NCBI GenBank assembly: GCA_006226595.1
Contig: SBGP01000106.1
Location: forward strand, 219,163 to 283,162
Source: Deltaproteobacteria bacterium
GTDB taxonomy: Bacteria; Myxococcota_A; UBA796; GCA-2862545
Direction of reading: 5' to 3'
Length of the DNA: 64,000 nt
The notes beneath the pieces are model-generated. The model worked only from the letters and a program-made list of their open reading frames with translations. It was not told where the DNA came from and searched no databases. Position numbers and translations under genes: made by a program. Below, piece by piece: positions 9,757 through 18,073 of this stretch. Positions within the stretch are counted from its first letter, which is position 1; each line of letters begins with the position of its first letter.

Positions 9757-9872
9757 AAAGCGGCAAGAAATAGGCAGCCGTGCATGCCGGTGCTGGATCC
9801 GCTGCCTATCAGCGTTCGTAGGCAGCGAATCGCACCGGCGAGACCCCTGCACGGCATTTTCTTGCCGCTTTT
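9757..9872. repeat. 116-bp nested imperfect palindrome
   Basis: A long cruciform-forming element in the gap between two divergent genes. Matching arms from the outside in are: AAAGCGGCAAGAAAT (9757-9771) with ATTTTCTTGCCGCTTTT (9856-9872); GCCGTGCA (9777-9784) with TGCACGGC (9848-9855); GCCGGTG (9786-9792) with CACCGGC (9833-9839); and CGCTGCCTA (9800-9808) with TAGGCAGCG (9819-9827). The central loop is ten bases. It could be a MITE/REP-like mobile repeat, a structured leader or a transcription barrier. No coding potential is evident in it. Confidence 0.8.
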
Positions 9873-9923
9873 GAAAGGCCCGTTGCCGATCCCTGGTGGG
9901 CGGTGGCGTGGTATGCGGCGGTG

Positions 9924-10700
9924 ATGCTCCTCACCGCTCGCCAGCTTCGTGTGCGTGCCGGCGAACGGGTCCTGCTCGACGGGGTGGACCTGACGCTGGG
10001 AGCCGAGGAGTGCGCGGTGGTCGTCGGCCGCAATGGGGCAGGCAAGACGACCTTGCTGCGGGCGCTGCTCGGACTGGTCCCGGCGGAGGGCGAGGTCGCG
10101 CTCGGGTCGATACCGCGCGGCTCGTTGGGTCCGAGGGAGCGCGCGGCGGCGGTGGGCTGGCTGCCGCAGAGCTTGAACCTGGCAGAGCCCGTGCGGGCGG
10201 TCGAGCTGGTCGCCGCCGGTCGGTTCCGCTTTGGCGAGGGGCGGCGGGCGCGGCACGAGGCGGCGGTTCGGTCGATGGCCGAGGTCGGCGTGGAGGGCTT
10301 CGCCGAGCGTCTGGTGCACACACTGTCGGGTGGCGAGCGCCAGCGGGTGGCCCTGTCGGCGCTGGTCGCCCAGGAGGCGGGGCTGTGGCTTCTCGACGAG
10401 CCGGCGAGCCACCTCGATCCCGGCGTGCAGGAGCGCGTGTACCGCTTCCTCGTCGACCAGTGGCGCGGGGGGCGGGGACTGCTGCTCGTCACCCACGACC
10501 CGGACCTGATGCTGCGCGTGGTCTCCCGCGAGGAGGCCGCCAAGGTGCGGGTGCTCGGGCTCTCGGAGGGTCGCCTGGCGCTCGAGGCGCGGCTCTCGGA
10601 CGAGGACCTGCCCGAGAAGCTCGGTGAGCTGCTCGACGTGCGCATGTGCTGGGCCGAGCTCGGCGAGCGGCGGGCCCTCGCGGTGCTGGGGGCGCGATGA
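9924..10700 (+). CDS. ABC transporter ATP-binding protein, FecE/BtuD type
   Basis: Cytoplasmic ATPase of 258 residues that would power import of a metal chelate (siderophore, haem or cobalamin). Motifs visible in order: Walker A GRNGAGKTT, Q-loop LPQSLNL, signature LSGGERQR, Walker B GLWLLDEPASHLD and switch histidine VTHDPD. Its stop codon overlaps the start of the permease gene (ATGA), as in FecCDE-type operons. I prefer the ATG at 9924 (MLLTARQLRV) to one seven codons upstream because it matches the usual family N-terminus; neither has a strong ribosome site. No substrate-binding protein or TonB receptor is in the window, so the substrate is open. Confidence 0.85.
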   Translation: MLLTARQLRVRAGERVLLDGVDLTLGAEECAVVVGRNGAGKTTLLRALLGLVPAEGEVALGSIPRGSLGPRERAAAVGWLPQSLNLAEPVRAVELVAAGRFRFGEGRRARHEAAVRSMAEVGVEGFAERLVHTLSGGERQRVALSALVAQEAGLWLLDEPASHLDPGVQERVYRFLVDQWRGGRGLLLVTHDPDLMLRVVSREEAAKVRVLGLSEGRLALEARLSDEDLPEKLGELLDVRMCWAELGERRALAVLGAR

Positions 10701-11614
10701 GGCTCGCGATCGTGCTCGTCACCGTGGCCCTGGTGCTGGGCGCCCCCCTCATCGGGCCGTCGATGCCGAGCGGTGCCGAGGCGTTCATCTTCTGGCAGCT
10801 GCGGGTGCCGCGAGTGCTGGTCGCGGCGGCGGCGGGGGCGGTGCTCTCGGTGATCGGCGCGGCGTTCCAGGCGCTGTTCGAGAACCCGCTCGCCACGCCG
10901 TCGACGACGGGTACGACGGCAGGGGCGGCCCTCGGGGCGCTGATTGCCATCCTGTTCCTGCCAGGGCAGGCGGCGGTGATGATCGGCGCCTTCGTCGGCG
11001 CCCTGCTCGTGTCGCTGCCGGTGGCGGCGTGGGCGGCGAGGGCCGAGGCGCGGGTGCAGGACGTGCTCCTCGGAGGCGTGGCCCTGACCCTGGCGGCGGG
11101 GGCGATCTCGTCGGGACTGCAGATGACCGCGGACGCCGAGGAAGCGCTGCGAGCGGTGCGCTGGTCGCTCGGGAGCGTGGGGCAGGTCGGCTACGCGGGC
11201 GCGGCGGTGCTCGGACCCATTGCGGTCGCGGTGATCGCGGTGGTGCTCGCGCACAGTCGAGGGCTGCAGGCACTGGTGGCTGGCGAGGCGCGGGCGGCGT
11301 CCCAGGGTGTAGACGTCGCGGCGCTGCGCGCGCAGGTGCTCGTCGCCGGAAGCCTCGGGGTAGGGGCGGTGGTCGCATGGTGCGGGCCCATCGCCTTCGT
11401 GGGGCTGGCGGTGCCGCACCTCGTGCGCAAGCTGGTCGGGCCCGGTCGCGAGGACCTGTTCTGGCTGTCCGCGGTGGCGGGGGCTGGGTTTCTCGTCGGA
11501 GCGGATGTCGTCGCGCGGGTGCTCATCAGCGGACGCGAGCTGCCGGTGGGGGTCGTCACCTCCGCCATCGGCGCGCCCCTGCTCGTGGGGCTCGTGTTGC
11601 GGCCACGTCGCTGA
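10697..11614 (+). CDS. FecCD-family ABC transporter permease
   Basis: Inner-membrane permease of 305 residues, nearly all hydrophobic, with family hallmarks RVPRVLVAAAAGAVLSVIGAAFQALFENPLATP (in pieces LRVPRVL and NPLATPS), the ISSGLQM segment and FVGLAVPHLVRKLVGP near the C-terminus. It is slightly shorter than typical FecCD proteins (about 330-350), with the first helix abbreviated. It starts inside the stop codon of the ATPase gene, so the two are translationally coupled. Together they make the membrane half of an iron-siderophore/haem/B12-type importer; the periplasmic binding protein must be encoded elsewhere. Confidence 0.85.
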   Translation: MRLAIVLVTVALVLGAPLIGPSMPSGAEAFIFWQLRVPRVLVAAAAGAVLSVIGAAFQALFENPLATPSTTGTTAGAALGALIAILFLPGQAAVMIGAFVGALLVSLPVAAWAARAEARVQDVLLGGVALTLAAGAISSGLQMTADAEEALRAVRWSLGSVGQVGYAGAAVLGPIAVAVIAVVLAHSRGLQALVAGEARAASQGVDVAALRAQVLVAGSLGVGAVVAWCGPIAFVGLAVPHLVRKLVGPGREDLFWLSAVAGAGFLVGADVVARVLISGRELPVGVVTSAIGAPLLVGLVLRPRR

Positions 11615-11646
11615 GCACGCGTTACCCGGGCCTTCCCGGAGGCGTC

Positions 11647-12018
11647 ATGGCGAGCGAGAGCATCATCCTGCGGACGCGCGACAAGCGCGAGGTCGAGGGC
11701 ACCGCCGAGGTGCACCGCACCAACCCGGCGTCTCGCACCGCGTACATGGTCGGCTTTCCTGTGGCGGGGCTCATCCTCGGCATCCCGACCATCTTCATTC
11801 CCGGCGTGCACTTCGTCGCGCCGTGGGCCCTGCCGCTCGCGGGGCTCGTGGTCGGTGGGTACATGGCCGGCCGGACCGGGGTCGTGAGCGACGTCAAGGG
11901 CACCTGCCCCGAGTGCGGCGAGGCGTTCACCGCCGAGGGCGGGTCGCTGGGCAACGACACGCTGTACGTGCGGTGCACCGGCTGCAAGACACCGCTCGAG
12001 GTCGTCATCCCCGAGTGA
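11647..12018 (+). CDS. Small two-helix membrane protein with zinc ribbon
   Basis: 123-residue protein of unknown function. The middle carries two hydrophobic helices (YMVGFPVAGLILGIPTIF and FVAPWALPLAGLVVGGYMAG). The C-terminal 40 residues contain two CxxC pairs (CPECGEAFT and CTGCKTP) spaced like a zinc ribbon. The N-terminal 35 residues are charged and probably cytoplasmic. It follows the permease by 32 bases on the same strand, so may be co-transcribed, but nothing links it to transport. I do not recognise the family. Confidence 0.65.
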   Translation: MASESIILRTRDKREVEGTAEVHRTNPASRTAYMVGFPVAGLILGIPTIFIPGVHFVAPWALPLAGLVVGGYMAGRTGVVSDVKGTCPECGEAFTAEGGSLGNDTLYVRCTGCKTPLEVVIPE

Positions 12019-12069
12019 GGCGGATATGCGCGGTGTGCGGCGGAGAGACGCTGTGTCCGCGTGGAATCC

Positions 12070-12146
12070 GCTCCCGTAGCTCAGTTGGATAGAGCACCGG
12101 CCTTCTAAGCCGATGGTCGCAGGTTCGAGTCCTGCCGGGGGCGCCA
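12070..12146 (+). tRNA. tRNA-Arg(TCT)
   Basis: A complete 77-base cloverleaf: acceptor GCTCCCG pairs with CGGGGGC (one G-T pair), D arm GCTC/GAGC, anticodon loop CTTCTAA giving anticodon TCT (Arg, AGA codons), T arm GCAGG/CCTGC with TTCGAGT loop, discriminator G and encoded CCA. The outermost anticodon-stem pair is a C-A mismatch. Close in sequence to bacterial argU. Part of its 3' half is repeated 420 bases downstream. Confidence 0.95.
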
Positions 12147-12219
12147 TCCGCGCAGGTTTGCGGCGTGGGGACGTCGACGGACGACCACGGTTCCTAGGCC
12201 GATGACCTCTCGATCTCGC

Positions 12220-12394
12220 CTACGGGAGCAGGAAGATGTGCGAGCCGCTGGCGTAGGTCGGGCGTCCCGGCGGGTTCGTGGGGGTGTCCACGAGTCGCAG
12301 GGAGCGCGCGTCGATCCGGGCGGCCATTGGCGGCCGTGGCCAGGGTGGTCGCCAGCACCCCAAGCTCCGCTCTCCCGAACAGCCTGTTCATCAT
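12220..12394 (-). pseudogene. Possible frameshifted small gene
   Basis: On the minus strand a ribosome site (GGAGGA) sits right before two ATGs (12394, 12391) starting MMNRLFGRAELGVLATTLA, which looks like the start of an export signal. After about 22 codons the amino-acid use becomes implausible. A plausible protein-like tail (SLRLVDTPTNPPGRPTYASG, ending in FLLP) lies in the next frame from about 12327 to a TAG at 12220-12222. One frameshift would join them into a protein of about 57 residues. It could equally be chance; no family is recognised. Confidence 0.25.
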
Positions 12395-12518
12395 TCCTCC
12401 ATTCGCGGAGAGTGCCGCACGCAGGCCCTCACTCGCATGCATGTACCTACAATGTCCGTACAGCCGCTCAGCCCCTCCCGAACCCGCCAAAACATCGCCC
12501 GCGCACCGCGATCCGACA

Positions 12519-12578
12519 CCTTCCAAGCCGATGGTCGCAGTCCGCCGGACCGGGGTCGAATCCTCCGGGGTGCCTCCG
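12519..12578 (+). repeat. Degenerate copy of tRNA-Arg 3' half (att-like)
   Basis: Bases 12519-12540 match tRNA-Arg bases 12101-12122 at 21 of 22 positions (anticodon loop through T stem; TCT is changed to TCC at the anticodon). After a short insertion, GGTCGAATCC and GGGG.TGCC echo the T loop and acceptor end. No 5' half is present, so this is not a functional tRNA. Such partial duplications arise when site-specific integration uses a tRNA 3' end, or as pseudo-tRNA decay. Confidence 0.6.
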
Positions 12579-12678
12579 CGCGGCGTGTACTCCGAGCACG
12601 ACTGCCCGCCGGACCTTGGGCAAAGGGCGGCGTCGAGGTACGTCGGTACACGTGGCGTAGCCCTCGCGAAGGAGACCG

Positions 12679-14076
12679 ATGAGCCCAGAGAGTTTCGACG
12701 TAGTAGTCATCGGCACCGGCCCGGGCGGCGAAGGGGCCGCCATGCGCGCGGTGAAGGGCGGAAAGCGTGTCGCGGTGGTCGACTCGCGGGACCGCGTGGG
12801 CGGAAGCTGCACGCACTCGGGCACCATCCCGAGCAAGGCGCTTCGCCACTCCGTCGGCCAGCTGCTCGCGTTTCGGCAGTCTCCGCTGTTCGGGCACATG
12901 GCGCATCAGCTCGACCTGTCGTTTCCCAAGCTGCTGACCGCGGCCTCCTCGGTCATCGACAAGCAGAGCACCATGCGGAGGGACTTCTACTTCCGCAACC
13001 AGGTGGAGTTCGTCCACGGGACCGCGCACTTCGTCGACGCGCACACGGTCGAGGTCGTCGGGCCGACCGGACCCGCGCGACAGCTGAGGGCCGAGCACAT
13101 CGTCATTGCCACTGGCAGCCGGCCGTACCGCCCGCCCGGCATCGACTTCGGTCATCCGCGAGTGTGTGACAGCGACACCATCCTCAACCTCACCGAGACG
13201 CCCGGCACGCTCGCCATCGTCGGGGCCGGGGTCATCGGCTGTGAGTACGCGAGCATCTTTCGCAACCTCGGTGTGAAGGTGCAGCTCATCAACGGGCGGT
13301 CGGAGCTGCTGTCCTTCCTCGACGACGAAATCGTCGACGCGCTCGCCTACCACCTGCGTGATCGAGGCGTCACCATCCGCCACAACGAGACCGTGGACTC
13401 CGTGGAGGTCGTCGGGGAGAAGGTCGTGCTCTCGCTGAAGTCTGGCAAGAGGGTCCGGGCGGACGTGCTCCTCTATGCGGCGGGCCGGTCTGGCAACACC
13501 GAGGCCTTGAACCTGCCGGCGATCGGGCTCGTCGCGAACTCCCGAGGTCAGCTGGACGTGGACCAGCACTTCCGCACCACCCAGCCGCACATCTACGCGG
13601 TGGGCGACGTCATCGGCTATCCAAGCCTGGCGAGTGCCTCGTACGATCAGGGTCGCTTCGCCGCCGGTCACCTCCTCGAGGGTCACAGTGACGAGCGGCT
13701 GATCCGGGACATCCCGACCGGTATCTACACAGATCCCGAGATCTCCAGCGTCGGTCGAACCGAAGAGGAGCTCACGCGTGATCAGGTGCCGTACGAGGTC
13801 GGCCACAGCTTGTTCCGGCACCTGGCGCGCGCGCAGATCACCGGCCAGCGCGTGGGCATGCTCAAGCTCCTGTTCCATCGGGAGACGCTTCAGCTGCTGG
13901 GCATCCACTGCTTTGGCTACCAGGCGGCCGAGATCGTGCACATCGGGCAGGCGATCATGACGCAGAAGGGCGAGGCCAACTCGCTGCTCTACTTCGTGAA
14001 CACGACCTTCAACTACCCGACCATGGCCGAGGCCTACCGCGTCGCGGCGCTCAACGGGCTGAATCGGCTCTGCTAG
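12679..14076 (+). CDS. sthA: Soluble pyridine nucleotide transhydrogenase
   Basis: Flavoprotein of 465 residues that transfers hydride between NADPH and NAD+ in the cytoplasm, mainly turning surplus NADPH into NADH. The N-terminus has the FAD-binding [17 protein letters not shown]. The active-site region [17 protein letters not shown] has the single cysteine typical of SthA instead of the CxxxxC redox pair of related disulfide reductases. A second dinucleotide site is [15 protein letters not shown], and the FAD signature [15 protein letters not shown] and the C-terminal dimer domain are complete. The length matches E. coli SthA (466). AAGGAGA six bases before the ATG fixes the start. Monocistronic by context. 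Confidence 0.95.
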   Translation: MSPESFDVVVIGTGPGGEGAAMRAVKGGKRVAVVDSRDRVGGSCTHSGTIPSKALRHSVGQLLAFRQSPLFGHMAHQLDLSFPKLLTAASSVIDKQSTMRRDFYFRNQVEFVHGTAHFVDAHTVEVVGPTGPARQLRAEHIVIATGSRPYRPPGIDFGHPRVCDSDTILNLTETPGTLAIVGAGVIGCEYASIFRNLGVKVQLINGRSELLSFLDDEIVDALAYHLRDRGVTIRHNETVDSVEVVGEKVVLSLKSGKRVRADVLLYAAGRSGNTEALNLPAIGLVANSRGQLDVDQHFRTTQPHIYAVGDVIGYPSLASASYDQGRFAAGHLLEGHSDERLIRDIPTGIYTDPEISSVGRTEEELTRDQVPYEVGHSLFRHLARAQITGQRVGMLKLLFHRETLQLLGIHCFGYQAAEIVHIGQAIMTQKGEANSLLYFVNTTFNYPTMAEAYRVAALNGLNRLC

Positions 14077-14388
14077 CTCGACTTCGTGGCTGTCGCTGAG
14101 GGCGGCTGTCGCCGGCGGCGGCCACCGAGCTGCCGTGGAGTCGTTGGTCGAGACCTCAGCTTGGACGCCACGCGCGGTGCGCCGCAGGATGCGCTCGCCA
14201 GGCTGGCGCAGCGTCCGACAGGGCTGGCGCCCTCGAGCCTCGTCCGCGCGGATCCAGGCCCGCCCATATGGGCGCCGAGTGCGCCCGTGCGGTCGCCAGA
14301 AATCGGCCAGATGCCCAGGAATAGCGGCTTTCTGGTATGGCACGACCCTTGCTTTCGGCTTTGGCGAAACACTCTTCGTGGAGTCGCC
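14077..14388. other. 312-base intergenic region with sigma-54 promoter
   Basis: No gene is evident. The right end carries a near-consensus sigma-54 promoter (14338-14354) for the following gene. The rest should hold any enhancer-binding-protein sites, but I found no convincing long inverted repeat in it. Open frames on both strands here lack ribosome sites and look like GC-rich noise. Confidence 0.5.
14338..14354 (+). promoter_or_regulatory. Sigma-54 (RpoN) -24/-12 promoter
   Basis: TGGCACGACCCTTGCTT fits the RpoN consensus TGGCACG-N4-TTGCW: GG at 14339-14340 and GC at 14351-14352 are exactly ten bases apart. It is oriented towards the ATG at 14389, which leaves a leader of about 25 bases. 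Genes under RpoN need an AAA+ enhancer-binding activator, a class that is abundant in Myxococcota. Confidence 0.8.
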
Positions 14389-15240
14389 ATGAGCCCCCTC
14401 GTCCTTCTCGTCGCCCTCACTCACACCGCCAGCGCCCAGAGCGCCTGCTCCGATGTCGACGCTCGCCTCGCAACTGTCGAGGATCAGCTCGACCAGATCC
14501 TGGGGGCCGTCGAGCGCCTCTCCGACCAGGCCACTGGCATCAGCGCCGACGTCCAGCGGACCGACAGTCACCTGAGCCAGATGTGGACCGACGTCGACAA
14601 GCAGTTCGGCGCCATGAAGGACCGCGTCGACACCCGCTTCAAGGACCTCTCGGGGCAGGTGTACGCGGTGGGTCAGGGCGTGGCCCTCGTCGATACGGGG
14701 CTGTCGGCTCACGCGAGCACCGTGGATGCCGAGCTGGTGGGCATCGCCGCCGACACCATGGCGACGTCTCGCGCCGTGCGGGAGGTCGGGGCCCGCTTCG
14801 ACGCGGTGGATGCCGCTCTCGCGGATCAGGCCTCCGCCGCCGTCACCCTCCAGGACTCCGTGGACGCCATCCCCAGGGGTGAAGCGGTGCGCCTGGCGTT
14901 CACCTCGGTCCAGCTCACCTCGCAGGTCCCGAGCCGCGGTGTCTGGGTGGAGTGCGACCAGCCCTATGAGCTGCTCGACATCTACGCGGCGTGGGATCGT
15001 GGCGGCCAGCCGTTCTACGGACACCTCGTCGTCGAGGACATGTTTGTCGACCCGACCCAGAGGGCTGGCCGGCACGACTACCGCACGGACGTGCTCGACG
15101 CCTTCGACCTGACGACCCTGTCGGCGGGTGCCCACCGCGCCATCAGCTTCGATGTCGGTCGCCACGATGGCGAGACTGCGGTGGCCGAGATCTCCTTCGT
15201 CATCCGCACGGGGGACGACGCGATCTGCACCACCAACTGA
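14389..15240 (+). CDS. Secreted coiled-coil protein, sigma-54 controlled
   Basis: 283-residue exported protein of unknown function. The signal peptide is MSPLVLLVALTHTASAQS. Residues about 20-165 form a long helical, heptad-like stretch (LATVEDQLDQILGAVERLSD, then VDKQFGAMKDRVDTRFKDLS) likely to make a coiled coil. The C-terminal 110 residues are beta-rich with one conserved-looking cysteine in GVWVECDQPYELLD and a final DDAICTTN. The ATG is preceded by a GGAG. A consensus sigma-54 promoter sits just upstream, so expression is probably conditional. No family recognised; the architecture suggests a periplasmic or surface oligomer. Confidence 0.7.
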   Translation: MSPLVLLVALTHTASAQSACSDVDARLATVEDQLDQILGAVERLSDQATGISADVQRTDSHLSQMWTDVDKQFGAMKDRVDTRFKDLSGQVYAVGQGVALVDTGLSAHASTVDAELVGIAADTMATSRAVREVGARFDAVDAALADQASAAVTLQDSVDAIPRGEAVRLAFTSVQLTSQVPSRGVWVECDQPYELLDIYAAWDRGGQPFYGHLVVEDMFVDPTQRAGRHDYRTDVLDAFDLTTLSAGAHRAISFDVGRHDGETAVAEISFVIRTGDDAICTTN

Positions 15241-15250
15241 CCAACGACAA

Positions 15251-15280
15251 GCGGCCAGCCCGGAAGCCCGGACTGGCCGC
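15251..15280. terminator. Bidirectional hairpin between convergent genes
   Basis: GCGGCCAG-C-CCGG (15251-15263) pairs with CCGG-A-CTGGCCGC (15268-15280) across an AAGC loop: 12 pairs and one mismatch. It lies 10 bases after the secreted coiled-coil gene and about 20 bases past the end of acnB, so it can serve both. No U-run follows, as is common for GC-rich bacteria. Confidence 0.75.
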
Positions 15281-15301
15281 TCGCTTGGTCCTACGAGCTG
15301 A

Positions 15302-18073
15302 TCAGCGACGCGGCGGCGCGTAGTTCGTCAGCTTGATGCCATCGACCGCAGCCACGTACTCGTCGATGCTCGGCGTGCGGCCGAGGATCGTCGACAGCAC
15401 GACGACCGGCGTCGAAGCGAGCAGGGACTCGCCCTTCTTCTCGGCGCTGTCGGCGACGACGCGGCCCTGGAACAGGCGGGTGGAGGTGGCCATGACCGTG
15501 TCGCCCTTGGCCGCCTTCTCCTGGTTGCCCATGCACAGGTTGCAGCCCGGGCGCTCGAGGTAGAGCGTGGGCTCGTACTCGGTGCGGGCCTGGGTCTTCG
15601 GCGCGGTGTCGTCGAACTCGAAGCCGGCGTACTTGGCGAGCACGTCCCAGTCGCCCTCTTCCTTCAGCTCGTTGACGATGTTGTAGGTCGGGGGCGCGAC
15701 GACGAGCGGGGCCTTGAAGGTGACCGTGCCTTCCTTCTTCTCGATGTTCCGCAGCATCTGCGACAGGATCTTCATGTCGCCCTTGTGCACCATGCACGAG
15801 CCCACGAAGCCCAGGTCGACCTTCTTGGTCGCGCCGTAGAAGGAGATCGGGCGGATCGTGTCGTGGGTGTAGCGCTTGGACGGGTCGTCGTTGTTCACGT
15901 CCGGGTCGGCGATCATCGGCTCGACGATCTGGTCGAGGTCGACCGTGAACTCCGCCGCGTATTCGGCGTTGGCATCGGGCATCAGCGGCGGCTTCACGCC
16001 GGTCTGGATCTCCATGATGCGCTTGTTGGCCTTGTCGATGAGGCCCTTGAGCATGCCGGCCTCGTTCTCCATGCCGCGGTCGATCATCAGCTGGATGCGG
16101 GACTTGGCGATCTCGAGCGACTCGATCAGGGTCTCGGGCTCGGAGATGCAGATGGAGGCCTTGGCCTTCATCTCGGCGGTCCAGTCGGTGAACGTGAACG
16201 CCTGATCGGCGAGCAGCGTGCCGATGTGGACCTCGATGACGCGGCCCTGGAAGACGTTGACGCCCTGGAAGTGGTCCAGCATCTGGGCCTGGGTGGCGTG
16301 GACCACGTCGCGGAAGTCCATGTGGTCCTTCAGCGTGCCCTTGAAGGTCACCTTGACCGACTCGGGAATCGGCATGGTGGCCTCGCCGGTGGCCAGCGCC
16401 AGGGCCACGGTGCCGGAGTCGGCGCCGAAGGCCACGCCCTTGGACATGCGGGTGTGCGAGTCACCGCCGATGATGACCGCCCAGTCGTCCACGGTGATGT
16501 CGTTGAGCACCTTGTGGATGACGTCGGTCAGCGGCTTGTATGCGTCCTCGGGGGAGCGCGCGGTGACCAGGCCGAAGCGGTTCATGAAGCCCATCAGCTT
16601 CGGGATGTTGCGCTTGGCCTTGGTGTTCCACACCGACGCGGTGTGGCAGCCGGACTGGTACGAGCCATCGAGGCTGGGCGAGACGACGGTCGCCGCCATC
16701 ATCTCGAGCTCCTGGCTGGTCATCAGGCCGGTGGTGTCCTGCGAGCCCACGATGTTGACCTTGACGCGCACGTCGGAGCCGGCGTGCAGGGTCTTGCCCG
16801 GCGTCACGCCCACCGCGTTCGCGTTGAAGATCTTCTCGACCGCGGTCAGGCCCTGGCCCTCGTGGGAGATCTCCTTGGAGCTGGCGTAGACGACCGGCGG
16901 CTCGACGCCGAGGATGTCGGCGGCGGTGCTCTGCAGCTTCTTGCCGAAGACCACGGCGTAGGAGCCCTTGGCGCGGATGAACTCCTGCTTCTGCGGGGTC
17001 AGCGCGGAGCTGATGTCGGCAAGCTCCTGGGTGCCGTCCTCGTTGTAGAGCTTCTTGGTCCGGGTGTTGATGGTCAGCACCGTGCCGGTGTCGATCGAGA
17101 ACACCTGCTCGAGCACGAACTCGCCGTCCTCGTCCATCACGGGCTTGCCGTTGGCATCGAGCTTCTTGACCCAGTTCTTGAGGTCGATGCCGATACCGCC
17201 GGTCACGCCGACGGTGGTCTGGAAGATGGGGGCCAGGCCGTTGGTGCCGCCGACGATGGGAGCGATGTTGATGAACGGCACGTAGGGGCTGGCCTGGACG
17301 CCGGTCCACAGCGCGACGTTGTTCACGCCGGACATGCGCGACGAGCCCACGCCCATCGTGCCCTTCTCGGCGACCAGCATCACGCGCTTGTCGGGGTGCT
17401 GCGTCTTGAGGTCGAGCAGGGCCTGCTGCTTGGCCTTGTCGTGCTCGAACATGCACTGGCCGTGGAGCTCGCGGTCCGAGCGGGAGTGCGCGTCGCTGCC
17501 GGGGGAGAGGAGGTCGGTGGACACGTCACCCACCGCCGTCACGTAGGTGACGACCTGGATGGTCTCGTCGATCGGCGGCAGCTCGGTGAAGAACTCGGCC
17601 TTGGCGTAGCTCTCGAGCAGCTCGGTCGCGAGCGCGTGACCGGCCTTGTGGGCCGCGGCGAGGCGGTCGGTGTCGGCGTCGTAGAGGAAGACCTGAGTCT
17701 TGAGGACCTCGGCCGCCTGCGCGGCGATGCCAGCGTCGTCCCCGAGCAGCAGGTCGATCAGCACCTCGACGGAGGGGCCGCCCTTCATGTGGGACAGCAG
17801 CTCGAAGGCGAAGGTCGGGGAGATCTCCTCGACGTTCTTCTCGCCGAGGATGATGGCCTTGAGGAAGGCCGCCTTCGCGCCAGCGGCGCTCGTGGTGCCG
17901 GGGAGCGTGTTGTAGATGAAGAAGTTCAGCGAGTCTGCGCGGTGGGCGTTCCCCGTGTCCTCGATCTGCGCGATCAGCTCCTCGACGAGCTCGGCATCCT
18001 CGATGGGCTTCGGGTGGAGGCCCTCCTGCGCGCGCTGGTTGATTTGCTCGAGGTAGTCCGCGTACAGGCTCAT
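15302..18073 (-). CDS. acnB: Aconitate hydratase B / 2-methylisocitrate dehydratase
   Basis: TCA-cycle enzyme interconverting citrate and isocitrate through aconitate with a [4Fe-4S] cluster in the cytoplasm; AcnB-type enzymes may also act on 2-methylisocitrate. 923 residues, longer than E. coli AcnB (865). The N-terminal HEAT-like domain is present. Cluster cysteines are predicted at 760 (FVGSCMVHKG), 844 and 847 (GCNLCMGNQ). The catalytic GGDSHTR motif and the swivel and substrate-binding regions (SRMSGVNNVALWTG) are complete. The extra length includes a segment between Cys760 and Cys844 about 25 residues longer than in E. coli. The ATG at 18073 gives the standard family N-terminus. It appears monocistronic, with its promoter in the 178 bases upstream. 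Confidence 0.95.
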   Translation of the reverse strand: MSLYADYLEQINQRAQEGLHPKPIEDAELVEELIAQIEDTGNAHRADSLNFFIYNTLPGTTSAAGAKAAFLKAIILGEKNVEEISPTFAFELLSHMKGGPSVEVLIDLLLGDDAGIAAQAAEVLKTQVFLYDADTDRLAAAHKAGHALATELLESYAKAEFFTELPPIDETIQVVTYVTAVGDVSTDLLSPGSDAHSRSDRELHGQCMFEHDKAKQQALLDLKTQHPDKRVMLVAEKGTMGVGSSRMSGVNNVALWTGVQASPYVPFINIAPIVGGTNGLAPIFQTTVGVTGGIGIDLKNWVKKLDANGKPVMDEDGEFVLEQVFSIDTGTVLTINTRTKKLYNEDGTQELADISSALTPQKQEFIRAKGSYAVVFGKKLQSTAADILGVEPPVVYASSKEISHEGQGLTAVEKIFNANAVGVTPGKTLHAGSDVRVKVNIVGSQDTTGLMTSQELEMMAATVVSPSLDGSYQSGCHTASVWNTKAKRNIPKLMGFMNRFGLVTARSPEDAYKPLTDVIHKVLNDITVDDWAVIIGGDSHTRMSKGVAFGADSGTVALALATGEATMPIPESVKVTFKGTLKDHMDFRDVVHATQAQMLDHFQGVNVFQGRVIEVHIGTLLADQAFTFTDWTAEMKAKASICISEPETLIESLEIAKSRIQLMIDRGMENEAGMLKGLIDKANKRIMEIQTGVKPPLMPDANAEYAAEFTVDLDQIVEPMIADPDVNNDDPSKRYTHDTIRPISFYGATKKVDLGFVGSCMVHKGDMKILSQMLRNIEKKEGTVTFKAPLVVAPPTYNIVNELKEEGDWDVLAKYAGFEFDDTAPKTQARTEYEPTLYLERPGCNLCMGNQEKAAKGDTVMATSTRLFQGRVVADSAEKKGESLLASTPVVVLSTILGRTPSIDEYVAAVDGIKLTNYAPPRR

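Larger units (their letters stand above)
12147..12678. other. Gene-poor region between tRNA-Arg and sthA
   Basis: 532 bases without a convincing intact gene. It holds a possible broken small gene on the minus strand (12220-12394), a degenerate repeat of the tRNA-Arg 3' half (12519-12578) and the promoter and ribosome site (AAGGAGA, 12669-12675) of sthA. A tract of lower GC content (about 12385-12500) stands out from the surroundings. The layout of a tRNA gene followed by a downstream copy of its 3' end is what a decayed integrative element can leave, but no integrase remnant was found. Confidence 0.5.

Noticed and set aside
9714..9923. Cobalamin riboswitch or Fur box ahead of the ABC importer
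   Set aside because: I looked for a B12-box-like or Fur-type sequence. The structure present is a simple long palindrome and no conserved riboswitch core was found.
12202..12660. 152-residue plus-strand open frame between the tRNA and sthA
   Set aside because: It has no ribosome site, is rich in Arg, Pro and Ser with no fold-like pattern, and runs through the tRNA-like repeat.
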